From: Meiothermus sp. QL-1 | GTDB taxonomy: Bacteria > Deinococcota > Deinococci > Deinococcales > Thermaceae | DNA: 64,000 nt | Assembly: GCF_003351145.1 (NCBI RefSeq) | Contig: NZ_QQSV01000008.1 | Location: forward strand, 1-64,000 | Reading direction: 5' to 3' | Program-made: the position numbers and the translations under genes | Part shown: positions 17,932 to 26,753 of the stretch, piece after piece | Position numbering within the stretch: the stretch's first letter is position 1 | How the letters are laid out: the number at the start of each line of letters is the position of its first letter | Notes under the pieces: model-generated | The model's input: only the letters and a program-made list of their open reading frames with translations | The model's database searches: none | What the model was told of the DNA's origin: nothing

Positions 17932-17945
<14 letters not shown>
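17142..17945 (+). CDS. livG: ABC transporter ATPase LivG
   Basis: 267 residues. Walker A GPNGAGKTTFFN (about residue 40), Q-loop region RTFQNIRLF, signature LSYGEQRRLEIARALA (a non-canonical LSYGE form usual in LivG), Walker B RLLFLDEPAAGMN and the switch His in LIEHDM. Hydrolyses ATP to drive the LivHM channel. Overlaps livM (4 nt) and livF (14 nt). Confidence 0.95.
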
Positions 17946-18645
<700 letters not shown>

Positions 18646-18662
18646 GGCGGTAGAATCCGGGC

Positions 18663-19004
18663 ATGAAACCCAGATTCGCCCACAGCGCTGCCCTGCCGGG
18701 CTTTGAGACCCCTGCGGCCTTTTTGCGCCCTTTTGCCGGGGAGGCGCTGATGCTGGTGCGGGCCGAGGCCAAGGCCGGGAGCGCCCTACCCGCGCATGCC
18801 CATCCCCACGAGCAGATTACCCTGGTCTTTTCAGGACGGATGCGGCTTAGGCTGGGGACGGAGTGGCTCGAGCTGGGCCCGGGGGATATCGCCTATGTGC
18901 CCCCCAACCTCGAGCACGAGGCCCTGTTCCTGGAGGACACCGTGGCCTTCGACGCCTTCCATCCCTTGCGGGAAGACTTCCTGGCAAAGCTGGCCTCCTC
19001 CTGA
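18663..19004 (+). CDS. Small cupin-domain protein
   Basis: 113 residues forming one cupin barrel. Motif 1 is HAHPHEQITLVFSGRMRL (about 47-64) and motif 2 is PPNLEHEALFLED (about 80-92), so metal-binding His residues are present. Function cannot be assigned; such proteins include small dioxygenases, isomerases and sensory domains. TAGAAT lies six nt before the ATG (leaderless). The stop overlaps the GNAT start (TGATG). Confidence 0.8.
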   Translation: MKPRFAHSAALPGFETPAAFLRPFAGEALMLVRAEAKAGSALPAHAHPHEQITLVFSGRMRLRLGTEWLELGPGDIAYVPPNLEHEALFLEDTVAFDAFHPLREDFLAKLASS

Positions 19005-19534
19005 TGCGGCTCGAGGTCACCACCTACTACCTGGAGATGACCTCCCCCATGGCCCTCCGGCCCAAGCGGGAGGCCCCGGAGGGATTTTTGCTGATGAAGG
19101 CCGAGATTCCCAGCGCGGAGTTCCAGCGCTTTCTCTACCGCAGCGTGGGGGGGCCGTGGTACTGGTACGAAAAGGCCCACTGGGGCTACGAGGAGTGGCT
19201 GGCCTACGCCCAAAATCCCCGGCTCCACACCTGGGTGGCCTACCTGAGGGGCACCCCGGCCGGGTACTTCCAGCTCGAGCTCCAGCCCGAGGCCAACGTG
19301 GAGATCGTCTACTTCGGCCTCCTGCCGCAGTTCTGCGGGATGGGCCTAGGCGGGCACCTGCTTACCCGCGCGCTGGAGGAGGCCTGGCGGCTTGGGGCCG
19401 GGCGGGTCTGGGTGCACACCTGCTCGCTCGATAGCCCGGCCGCGCTGGCCAACTACCAGGCCCGGGGCATGCGGCTTTACCACAGCGAAACCCGCCTCCT
19501 AGAACTCCCCGACGAGAAGCTGGGCCCCTGGTAG
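19004..19534 (+). CDS. GNAT-family N-acetyltransferase
   Basis: 176 residues. The acetyl-CoA-binding core is FGLLPQFCGMGLGGHLL (about 105-121), followed by a LDSPAALANYQARGM helix-strand typical of the family. The N-terminal half (YWYEKAHWGYEEWLAYA) is aromatic-rich and would hold the acceptor, which is unknown. Translationally coupled to the cupin gene. Confidence 0.85.
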   Translation: MRLEVTTYYLEMTSPMALRPKREAPEGFLLMKAEIPSAEFQRFLYRSVGGPWYWYEKAHWGYEEWLAYAQNPRLHTWVAYLRGTPAGYFQLELQPEANVEIVYFGLLPQFCGMGLGGHLLTRALEEAWRLGAGRVWVHTCSLDSPAALANYQARGMRLYHSETRLLELPDEKLGPW

Positions 19535-20013
19535 CCAGGCCAGAAATCAAACCCCGCCCGCGAGGCTTTGCGGCGTACAAATCCGTGGGAGCGTCAAAGA
19601 CTCCCTAGACCTAAACCGAGTCGCCACCAGTTTCGGAGCCAGCCCTTTGGCGGCAGGTGCAGAGTGTGTTGATGACCGGACGCCCCAGGCCGGTTGCGCC
19701 GACCTCTTCCCCTACCCGGGCGACCCTGTAGGTCCACCGGCACGGTCGGGACGGTCAATGTCTGGTGTGCCGAATCTGGTAGAGATGGTGTGGCCAGCCG
19801 CACCGCTGGGGTTGAGCTTTCGTGAACCTCGTGGAACACCTCGACAAACTTCCCCGTCGTCACCCCTCCACCCCAGAATGTAATCTAGATTGCAAGAGGC
19901 GGCGACCCAATTTCCGTATTGTGGACGCACCAAGAAGCACCCTGGACCTTTGGTCGGAGGTCTCCTGGTACCCTGTGACCAAAGGAGGCCATGGGTGCTG
20001 CGAAAGGAGGCTT
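19535..20013. other. Non-coding gap with possible decayed coding remnant
   Basis: A 479-nt stretch before the ABC binding-protein gene. It is less GC-rich than its neighbours. No complete gene is supported. Around 19,740-19,870 a plus-strand frame reads GRDGVASRTAGVELS, then REPRGTPRQTSPSS in another frame, which vaguely recalls the tail of IS605-type TnpB proteins; this is weak. Tandem AAAGGAGG sites at 19,980 and 20,003 precede ATG codons; the second starts the binding protein. Confidence 0.4.
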
Positions 20014-21549
20014 ATGCGAAAGCTGCTCGCCCTTCTACTCCTGGGCCTGTCGGTGGCGCTCGCCCAGGGCCGTACCCTGGTCATCGCCCAGGGCACCGAC
20101 CCCACCACCCTCGATGCCCCCCTGGCCACCGACTCGCCCTCGGCCACGGTGGTCAACCACGTGGTGGAGACCCTTTTCGAGTACACCCCCGACGGCAAGA
20201 TTCAACCCCTCCTGGTCGAGCGCTACAGCTTTAGCCCGGACCGCAGGGTGCTCACCCTTTTCCTGCGCAAGGGCATCAAATTCCACGACGGCACCGACTT
20301 CAACGCCGAGGCGGTGAAGTTCAACCTGGAACGCCTCATCTCACCGGAGCTGGCCTCGGCCTTCGCCTTTTTGCTCCGGGGGCGGGTCTCGGCTTTTGAG
20401 GTGGTGGACAGCCACACCCTGCGGCTGCGCATGCCCGAGCCCTTCGCCCCGGTACTGGCCCACCTGACCCACAGCTCCACCGGCATCCAAAGCCCCGCGG
20501 CCATCCGTCGGCTGGGCGCAGGGTACCGCGACAACCCCGTGGGCACCGGCCCCTACAAGTTCGACCGCTGGCAGAAGGGGCAGTTCGTGGAGCTGGTGCG
20601 CAACGACGAGTACTGGGGGAAGAAGCCGGCCATCGAGCGGCTACGCTTCCTGGCAGTGCCCGAGGCCGCCACCCGTATGGCCCTGGTCGAGACCGGGCAG
20701 GCCCACGTGGCGGTGCGGGTACCCCCGCAGGACGTCCAGCGCTTGAACGCCCGGCCCGAGATCGAGGTGGTGACCACCCCCAGCGTGCGCACCATCTTCT
20801 TCTACTTCAACCACACCAAGAAGCCCTTCGATGACATCCGGGTGCGCCGGGCTATCAACCACGCCATCAACAAGGAAGAAATCGTGCGGTTCGTGCTCGG
20901 CGGGTTTGGCCGCCCCTCGGACGCCCCCATCAGCCCGGGCATCTTTGGCTACACCAGGGTGGGCACCTACGAGTACAACCCCGAGCTGGCCCGCCAGCTC
21001 CTGGCCCAGGCGGGGTATACCGCCCAAAACCCCCTGCGCATCACCATCCACAGCCCCAACGGCCGCTATTTGCAGGACATCCGGGTAACAGAGGCGGTGC
21101 AAAGCCAGCTCCGCGCGGTAGGGGTGCAGGCCCAGATCCAGACCCTCGAGTGGGGCGCCTACCTGGCCGCCACCAACCAGCCCCGCGAGCGCAACGAGAT
21201 CCAGATGGCCATGCTGGGCTGGGGCACCGTGACCGGCGATGCCGACTACGGTCTCTACGGCCTCTTCCACAGCTCGCAGCAGGCCCCCAACGGCTTCAAC
21301 CGCGGCTTCTACACCAACCCCAGGCTGGACCGCATCCTGGACCAGGCCCGGGTCGCCACCAACCCCCAGGCCCGCCAGCAGCTCTACCGCACCGCCATGC
21401 AGATCATCTACAACGACGTGCCCTGGGTCTTCCTGCACTCCGAGCAGCAGGTCACGGCCATCCGCCGTGAGGTGCAGGGCTTCGTGGTGCACCCCACCGA
21501 GCGCCTTATTGCCAGCGGGGCCAGCTTCCGCACCTCGGCTGAGCGCTAG
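20014..21549 (+). CDS. ABC transporter substrate-binding protein, family 5 (peptide/nickel type)
   Basis: 511 residues from the ATG at 20014, seven nt apart from AAAGGAGG, with a signal peptide (MRKLLALLLLGLSVALAQ). Family-5 features: DPTTLDAPLATDS, FLRKGIKFHDGTDFNAEAVK, GTGPYKFDRWQKGQ, RRAINHAINKEEIV and GWGTVTGDADYGLYGLFHS. It captures oligopeptides, nickel chelates or other small solutes and delivers them to the two permeases that follow. A hairpin lies between it and the permease genes, which would allow more binding protein than permease. Confidence 0.93.
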   Translation: MRKLLALLLLGLSVALAQGRTLVIAQGTDPTTLDAPLATDSPSATVVNHVVETLFEYTPDGKIQPLLVERYSFSPDRRVLTLFLRKGIKFHDGTDFNAEAVKFNLERLISPELASAFAFLLRGRVSAFEVVDSHTLRLRMPEPFAPVLAHLTHSSTGIQSPAAIRRLGAGYRDNPVGTGPYKFDRWQKGQFVELVRNDEYWGKKPAIERLRFLAVPEAATRMALVETGQAHVAVRVPPQDVQRLNARPEIEVVTTPSVRTIFFYFNHTKKPFDDIRVRRAINHAINKEEIVRFVLGGFGRPSDAPISPGIFGYTRVGTYEYNPELARQLLAQAGYTAQNPLRITIHSPNGRYLQDIRVTEAVQSQLRAVGVQAQIQTLEWGAYLAATNQPRERNEIQMAMLGWGTVTGDADYGLYGLFHSSQQAPNGFNRGFYTNPRLDRILDQARVATNPQARQQLYRTAMQIIYNDVPWVFLHSEQQVTAIRREVQGFVVHPTERLIASGASFRTSAER

Positions 21550-21562
21550 ACCTCAGGACCCA

Positions 21563-21584
21563 CCCCGCCACTTTCGTGGCGGGG
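21563..21584 (+). terminator. Attenuator-like hairpin between binding protein and permease genes
   Basis: A 9-bp perfect stem, CCCCGCCAC and GTGGCGGGG, with a TTTC loop, lies 14 nt after the binding-protein stop. Such hairpins often cause partial termination or protect the upstream mRNA. Confidence 0.6.
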
Positions 21585-21624
21585 TTCAGCAGCGGGGTGG
21601 ACCCCCGGCCTTGTTAGAGGCTTC

Positions 21625-22545
21625 ATGAGCACATACATCGTCCGCCGACTTCTGGCCGTGCTGCCCACCCTGCTCGGGGTCCTTCTGGCCGTGTTCCTGA
21701 TGGTGCGGCTGGCCCCCGGCGACCCAGCCCAGCTTCTGGCCGGGGAGTTCGCCACGCCTGAGGCCCTGGCCGAGATCCGCCAGCGCTTCGGCCTGGACCA
21801 ACCCTGGCACGTGCAGCTCGGGCTGTACCTGGCCAAGGTGGTCCAGGGCGACCTGGGCGAGTCGGTACGCACGCGCAAGCCTGTTGCCTACGAGCTTTCC
21901 ACCTACTTTCCCAACACCCTACAGCTAACCCTGGGGGCCATGACGGTGGCCCTCTTGGTGGGCATTCCCGCCGGCATCCTTGCGGCCATAAGACCCGGCA
22001 CCGTCTTCGACCTCGTAGCCATGCTGGGGGCCCTCGTCGGGGTCTCCATGCCGGTCTTCTGGTTTGGGCTGATGGCCATCCTGATTTTCGCCGTCCAGCT
22101 CGGCTGGTTTCCGGTGGCCGGCACGGGCAGCCTTTGGCATCTGGTGCTACCAGCCGTCACCCTGAGCACCGGCACCACCGCCATCCTGGCCCGCATGACC
22201 CGCAGCGCCATGCTCGAGGTGCTCTCGCAGGACTACATCCGCACCGCCCGGGCCAAGGGGCTCGCCGGGCGGGTGGTAATCTTCAAGCACGCCCTGCGCA
22301 ACGCCCTAATCCCGGTGGTCACCGTCGCCGGGCTGCAGTTCGGCACCCTCCTGGAAGGGGCGGTAATCACCGAGACGGTCTTCGCCTGGCCCGGCATCGG
22401 GCAGCTCCTGGTGGGCTCCATCCTGGCCCGCGACTACCCCGTGGTCCAGGGCGCGGTGCTTTTGATTGCGGTGGCCTTCATCCTCATCAACCTGGTGGTC
22501 GACCTGCTGTATGGGGCCATCGATCCCCGGATCCGCTATGACTGA
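21625..22545 (+). CDS. ABC transporter permease, DppB type
   Basis: 306 residues, six membrane segments. N-terminus YIVRRLLAVLPTLLGVLLAV and MVRLAPGDPAQLL are typical of DppB/OppB, as is the EAA loop YIRTARAKGLAGRVVIFKHA. Forms the translocation pore with the next gene. Overlaps it by 8 nt. Confidence 0.93.
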   Translation: MSTYIVRRLLAVLPTLLGVLLAVFLMVRLAPGDPAQLLAGEFATPEALAEIRQRFGLDQPWHVQLGLYLAKVVQGDLGESVRTRKPVAYELSTYFPNTLQLTLGAMTVALLVGIPAGILAAIRPGTVFDLVAMLGALVGVSMPVFWFGLMAILIFAVQLGWFPVAGTGSLWHLVLPAVTLSTGTTAILARMTRSAMLEVLSQDYIRTARAKGLAGRVVIFKHALRNALIPVVTVAGLQFGTLLEGAVITETVFAWPGIGQLLVGSILARDYPVVQGAVLLIAVAFILINLVVDLLYGAIDPRIRYD

Positions 22546-23578
22546 GCCTCCCAAACGCACCACCCCTCGCTGGCGGCGGCGCCTGCTGCGAAGCCCCCTG
22601 GCCCTAGCAGGGCTTACCTTTATAGGGCTTTTTGTGCTGGTGGCGGCCTTCGCCCCCTTCATCGCCCCGTATAGCCCGGTGGAGCAGAACCTGCGCGGCA
22701 CCTACGTGCCCCCCATGCGGGTGGAGTTTCGGGGGCCCAACGGGGAGCCAGGCCTTTGGGTGCGGGAGGTAAGCCGCACCCCCCTGGGGGAGCTCGAGGT
22801 GGGCAGCGAGCTCTACCCCCTGCGCTTTCTGGTGAGGGGTGAGCCCTGGGAGTGGTGGGGCGGCCTCCTCAAAAGCGACCTCCACCTCTTCGGGGTCGAC
22901 GGCCCCATTAAGTTCTACCTGCTGGGGGCCGACGAGCAGGGGCGGGACATCCTGAGCCGGCTCTGCTACGGGGCCTGGATCTCGCTTTCCATCGGGCTGA
23001 TTGCGGTGGCCATAGGTCTGCTGGTGGGGGTGCCGGTGGGGCTTTTCTCGGGCTACTACGGCGGCACCTTCGACCTCCTGGCGCAGCGGGTGGTAGAGGT
23101 GATGCTGTCGTTTCCCGGCATCCTTCTGGCTATTGTGCTCGTCGCCACGCTGGGCACCGGCCTCACCAACGTGATGATTGCGGTAGGCATCGCGGCCATC
23201 CCGGTCTACGCCCGGCTGGTGCGGGGCTCGGTGCTGGCTTTGCGCGACCGGGAGTTTGTGGAGGCCAGCCGGGCCCTGGGCAGCCGCGACCTGCGCATCC
23301 TCTTCCGCCACATCCTGCCCAACGCCCTCTCCCCCATCATCGTGCAGTCCAGCCTGCAGATGGCGGTGGCCATCCTGTTCGCTGCCGGACTGGGCTTCCT
23401 AGGGCTGGGGGCCAGACCCCCCGAGCCCGAGTGGGGCCTGATGCTGGCCCGGGGCCGGGAGTACCTGGCCACCGCCCCCCACGTGGCCACCTTTCCGGGG
23501 CTGGCCATCATGTTCGTGGCCCTGGGTTTCAACCTGCTGGGCGATGCTTTGCGGGATGCCCTTGACCCCCGCAGTTGA
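22538..23578 (+). CDS. ABC transporter permease, DppC type
   Basis: 346 residues from the ATG at 22538. Longer than usual DppC because about 90 residues (PMRVEFRGPNGEPGLW...) lie between the first membrane segment and the core, on the outer face. The core has LLGADEQGRDILSRLCYGA and the EAA loop FVEASRALGSRDLRILFRHI. No ATPase genes (dppD/dppF) follow; the operon ends here, so the ATPases must be shared or encoded elsewhere. Confidence 0.92.
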   Translation: MTEPPKRTTPRWRRRLLRSPLALAGLTFIGLFVLVAAFAPFIAPYSPVEQNLRGTYVPPMRVEFRGPNGEPGLWVREVSRTPLGELEVGSELYPLRFLVRGEPWEWWGGLLKSDLHLFGVDGPIKFYLLGADEQGRDILSRLCYGAWISLSIGLIAVAIGLLVGVPVGLFSGYYGGTFDLLAQRVVEVMLSFPGILLAIVLVATLGTGLTNVMIAVGIAAIPVYARLVRGSVLALRDREFVEASRALGSRDLRILFRHILPNALSPIIVQSSLQMAVAILFAAGLGFLGLGARPPEPEWGLMLARGREYLATAPHVATFPGLAIMFVALGFNLLGDALRDALDPRS

Positions 23579-23630
23579 GCAAAGCTTTATCCGGGCCCCA
23601 GGCCGGCCCGGCTGGGGCTAAGATGGGTAC

Positions 23631-24683
23631 ATGAACGCGCGTTGGGGCCTCCTACCCCTGAGCCTCCTCATCCTGACGGGCTGCCTCCCCCAGCCAGGCG
23701 AGCGGACCTACAGGGTGAGCGAGGTCCAGCTCCTGTTCAGCGAGAACACCGAGCGGTGGGTCTACTTTTACGGCGAGCCCCAGGCCGTCCTCCTGGAAGG
23801 GCGCAGCCTGAGCCTGACCCCAGGCACCCACCCAAGCCCCCTCAGCGTGCCCGAGGCCCTGCTGGTGGGAGGCGAGCCGCTTTACCGCGAGATTGGCCCG
23901 GCCCTGCCCCGTACAGCCCGGCTCAACCGGGGCTTTCCCGGCGGGCAGCTCCTCCTGCGGGCCGAGCGCCGGGTGCAAAACGCCTGGCTTTTTGAGGGGG
24001 GCTGGCTGCGGCTGGCGGGGCCCTTCTCCGAAAACAGCCTCCAGAGCGTGGTTGCCCGGGCCGGCCGCCCCCAGTTTGAAAACCTGAGCCCAGCCGAGAC
24101 CGAGGCCGTGCTGGCCGAGGTGCTGAACCGTCGGGGTGGGCGCCCGGTGGTGCTCTACGAGGTGGAAGCCCCCCTGCCCCCTCTCCGCCTTCAGCCTACA
24201 CCCACCCAGGCCCGCACCACCGCCCTGGCGGTGCAGTATGGCCTCGAGAGCGAGCTCGTGCTTATGCCCCCTACCCCCCCCAGCCCCCGGGTAATGCTCC
24301 AGGGCAGCCTGGCCGCCTACGCCGAGCCCGGCCCTGCCGCCTACCTGGCCGCCAGCCCGGGCCAGATGCTCTCGCTTTGGCGGCTGGCCACCGGCAACCA
24401 GCTACCCCCGCCCCCCGTCCCCCCGGTGGACTTCAACCAGCACCGGGTGGCGGGGTTCTTCTGGGGCCAGAAGCCCACCGGGGGTTACAGCCTGCAGTAC
24501 GTGGGCAGCCAGGCGGTGGGCAACACCCTGCGCATCACCCTGCGGCTTAGCAGCCCGGCCCCGGGGGCCATGGTGACCCAGGCCCTGACCAGCCCCTTCG
24601 TGCTCCTCGAGGTGCCCGGCCGCTTTACCCGGGTGGAGTTCCTGAGCACCGACGGGCAGGTGCTGGCCAGCGCGGGCAACTGA
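23631..24683 (+). CDS. Lipoprotein with C-terminal PrcB-like domain
   Basis: 350 residues, lipoprotein signal MNARWGLLPLSLLILTGC. The C-terminal region (about 255-340; FNQHRVAGFFWGQKPTGGYS, VTQALTSPFVLLEVP) matches the PrcB C-terminal domain pattern, first known from the Treponema chymotrypsin-like protease complex. The N-terminal two thirds are not recognised. Probably a membrane-anchored extracytoplasmic protein; no protease gene is adjacent. TAAGAT lies six nt before the ATG. Confidence 0.75.
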   Translation: MNARWGLLPLSLLILTGCLPQPGERTYRVSEVQLLFSENTERWVYFYGEPQAVLLEGRSLSLTPGTHPSPLSVPEALLVGGEPLYREIGPALPRTARLNRGFPGGQLLLRAERRVQNAWLFEGGWLRLAGPFSENSLQSVVARAGRPQFENLSPAETEAVLAEVLNRRGGRPVVLYEVEAPLPPLRLQPTPTQARTTALAVQYGLESELVLMPPTPPSPRVMLQGSLAAYAEPGPAAYLAASPGQMLSLWRLATGNQLPPPPVPPVDFNQHRVAGFFWGQKPTGGYSLQYVGSQAVGNTLRITLRLSSPAPGAMVTQALTSPFVLLEVPGRFTRVEFLSTDGQVLASAGN

Positions 24684-24686
24684 ACC

Positions 24687-26027
24687 CTAGGTGGAGGCCC
24701 GTTCCCTGCGGCCCCGGAAGACCAGCCGGAAGGGGATCTCCCGCAGGCCCAGGTCCTCTCCGATGCGGTTGCGCAGGTACCCCTCGAAGGCCCGGGTCAC
24801 GAACTCGGGGTAGTTGCAGAAGAAGACGAAGGTGGGCGGGGCCACCTCGGGCTGGGTGAGGAAGAAAAGCTTGAGGGGCTTGCCGCGAAAGTTGGGCAGC
24901 TGGGTGCCCAAGCTCCACACCGAAAGCCAGCGGTTGAGCTCGCTGGTCTCGAAACGCGTCCGGGCCAGCTCGAAAAGCCGGGCCGCCTCGGCAAGGAGCT
25001 TGTGCAGGTTTGCTTTGGTAACCGAGGAGACGTAAACCCGGGGCAGGTGCTGGATGTGGACCAGCTTAAGAGACAGCTCGGCCCGCAGGCGCTTGGCCTC
25101 CTCCCTGTCCTTGACCCGGTCCCACTTGGTGATGGCCACCACCACCGGTTTGCCGGCCTCCAGCGCCTCCTGGGCCAGCTTGAGCTCGTGGTCGCCCAGA
25201 GCCCAGGGGTCCACCACCAGCAGGACCACATCGGCCTCCCGTATAGCCTGGTGGGCGCGCAGGATGGCCTGCTCCTCCACCCCGCTCTCGGGCCGCTTGC
25301 GAATTCCGGCAGTGTCCACCAGCAAGAAGCGGGTGCCCCCGTAGTCGAAGGCCACGTCAACGGCATCGCGGGTGGTGCCGGGGATATCGGAGACAATCAC
25401 CCGCTCCTCTCCTAAAATGGCGTTCAGCAAGCTCGACTTCCCGGCATTGGGGCGGCCCACGATAGCCAGCCGGATGGGCACCACCTCGGGCTCGCTCTCC
25501 TCCTGCCGCACGGGCAGGTGGGCCCAGACGCGCTCGATGAGCTCCTCAATCCCCCGGCCGTGGGCCGCGCTGGTGGGCAGGGCCTCGCCGAAGCCCAAAG
25601 CGTAGAGCTCGCCCAAGTAGGCCTCGTGCTTGGGGTCGTCCACCTTGGTGGCCACCAGGAGCACCGGTTTTCCCTGGCGGCGTAGGAAGTCGGCCACCTC
25701 GAGGTCGGCCGGGGCAAGGTCGGCCCGCCCATCCACCACGAAGAGCACCAGGTCGGCCTCCTGAATGGCCTTTTCAACCTTCTGCCGGATTTTTTCCTCC
25801 CACCCATCCCCCGACCAAAGCCCGCCGGTGTCCACCAGCTTGAAACGGCCCTGCTCGCTTTCCACCACGCCCTCCTTGAGGTCGCGGGTAACGCCCGGGA
25901 CGTTGGCCACCACGGAGAACTGGCTCCCTGCCCAAAGGGCCCGGGTGGGCTGGCGAAGGCCCAGCAGCCGGTTGAAAAGGCTCGACTTGCCCACGTTGGG
26001 GCGGCCTACGATTACCACGCGATGCAT
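24687..26027 (-). CDS. der: Ribosome biogenesis GTPase Der (EngA)
   Basis: 446 residues from the ATG at 26027, giving the canonical MHRVVIVGRPNVGKSS; eight extra codons upstream are open but not expected. Two GTPase domains: G1 GRPNVGKSS (8-16) and GRPNAGKSS (about 190), DTGG and DTAG, TKVD and TKWD, then a KH-like domain. Der acts in 50S subunit assembly. The first switch region carries about 10 extra residues (QPTRALWAGSQ, around 26-36) before VANVPGVTRD compared with the normal spacing. Confidence 0.95.
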   Translation of the reverse strand: MHRVVIVGRPNVGKSSLFNRLLGLRQPTRALWAGSQFSVVANVPGVTRDLKEGVVESEQGRFKLVDTGGLWSGDGWEEKIRQKVEKAIQEADLVLFVVDGRADLAPADLEVADFLRRQGKPVLLVATKVDDPKHEAYLGELYALGFGEALPTSAAHGRGIEELIERVWAHLPVRQEESEPEVVPIRLAIVGRPNAGKSSLLNAILGEERVIVSDIPGTTRDAVDVAFDYGGTRFLLVDTAGIRKRPESGVEEQAILRAHQAIREADVVLLVVDPWALGDHELKLAQEALEAGKPVVVAITKWDRVKDREEAKRLRAELSLKLVHIQHLPRVYVSSVTKANLHKLLAEAARLFELARTRFETSELNRWLSVWSLGTQLPNFRGKPLKLFFLTQPEVAPPTFVFFCNYPEFVTRAFEGYLRNRIGEDLGLREIPFRLVFRGRRERAST

Positions 26028-26075
26028 ACCCCTTACCCGCTGCCGTGCCATTTGAACGGCAAAACAGCATTCCTG

Positions 26076-26738
26076 ATGTTACCATGCACCCTTGTGGGGG
26101 TGTGCCTGATCGTGGGCGTGGGGCGGGGCCTGGGGCTCAGCCTGGCCCGGCGTTTCGGCCAGGGAGGGTACGCCCTGGCGCTGGTGGCCCGCCGGGCGGA
26201 GAGGCTGGAAAGTTATGCCGGGGCTTTGGAGCTGGACGGCTACACCGCTCGAGCCTACGCGGCCGATGCCGCCTCTGCTGGCGAACTCACCCGGGCCGTG
26301 CGCCAGGCGGAAAGGCAGCTAGGCCCGGTGGAGGTGCTCATCTACAACGCCGCGGCCTCGAGGGAGGGAAGCTTGGCTGAGCTGGCACCAGAAGCGCTCG
26401 AAGCCACCCTGCGGGTCAACCTGCTCGGGGCCCTCACCGCAGCCCAGCTCGTCCTCCCGGGCATGCGCGCCCGCCAGCGCGGCACCCTGCTCTTCACCGG
26501 CGAGGGCCTGGCCCTCAACCCCGAGCCCCACCAGGGGGCCCGGGCCATCGGCAAAGCGGCGCTGCGGACCATGGTGGGGGTGCTGAGCAAGGAGCTCTAC
26601 CGGGAGGGCATCCACGTAGCCACCGTGACCATCGCCCCCCATGCCCCCATCGACCCCGACCGAATTGCCGAGCAGTTCTGGGCGCTGCACAGCCAGCCAC
26701 CCGGTCGCTGGCAAACCGAGGCAATCTACCGGGGCTAG
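26076..26738 (+). CDS. Short-chain dehydrogenase/reductase-like protein
   Basis: 220 residues from ATG 26076; a GTG at 26100, giving VCLIVGVGRGLG, is at least as likely. The Rossmann motif is VGVGRGLGLSLARRF, with NAAAS near 100. The classical Ser-Tyr-Lys triad is not clear: the region reads GTLLFTGEGLALNPEPHQGA then GKAAL, with no Tyr in the usual place. It may be an atypical or inactive SDR. Divergent from der with 48 nt between the starts. Confidence 0.75.
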   Translation: MLPCTLVGVCLIVGVGRGLGLSLARRFGQGGYALALVARRAERLESYAGALELDGYTARAYAADAASAGELTRAVRQAERQLGPVEVLIYNAAASREGSLAELAPEALEATLRVNLLGALTAAQLVLPGMRARQRGTLLFTGEGLALNPEPHQGARAIGKAALRTMVGVLSKELYREGIHVATVTIAPHAPIDPDRIAEQFWALHSQPPGRWQTEAIYRG

Positions 26739-26753
26739 GTTAATCTAAAACCT

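Noticed and set aside
19991-20317. ATG with a good AAAGGAGG site, 108 codons
   Set aside because: It lies out of frame over the binding-protein signal sequence and gives a Pro/Ser/Arg-rich product; the next AAAGGAGG serves the real gene.
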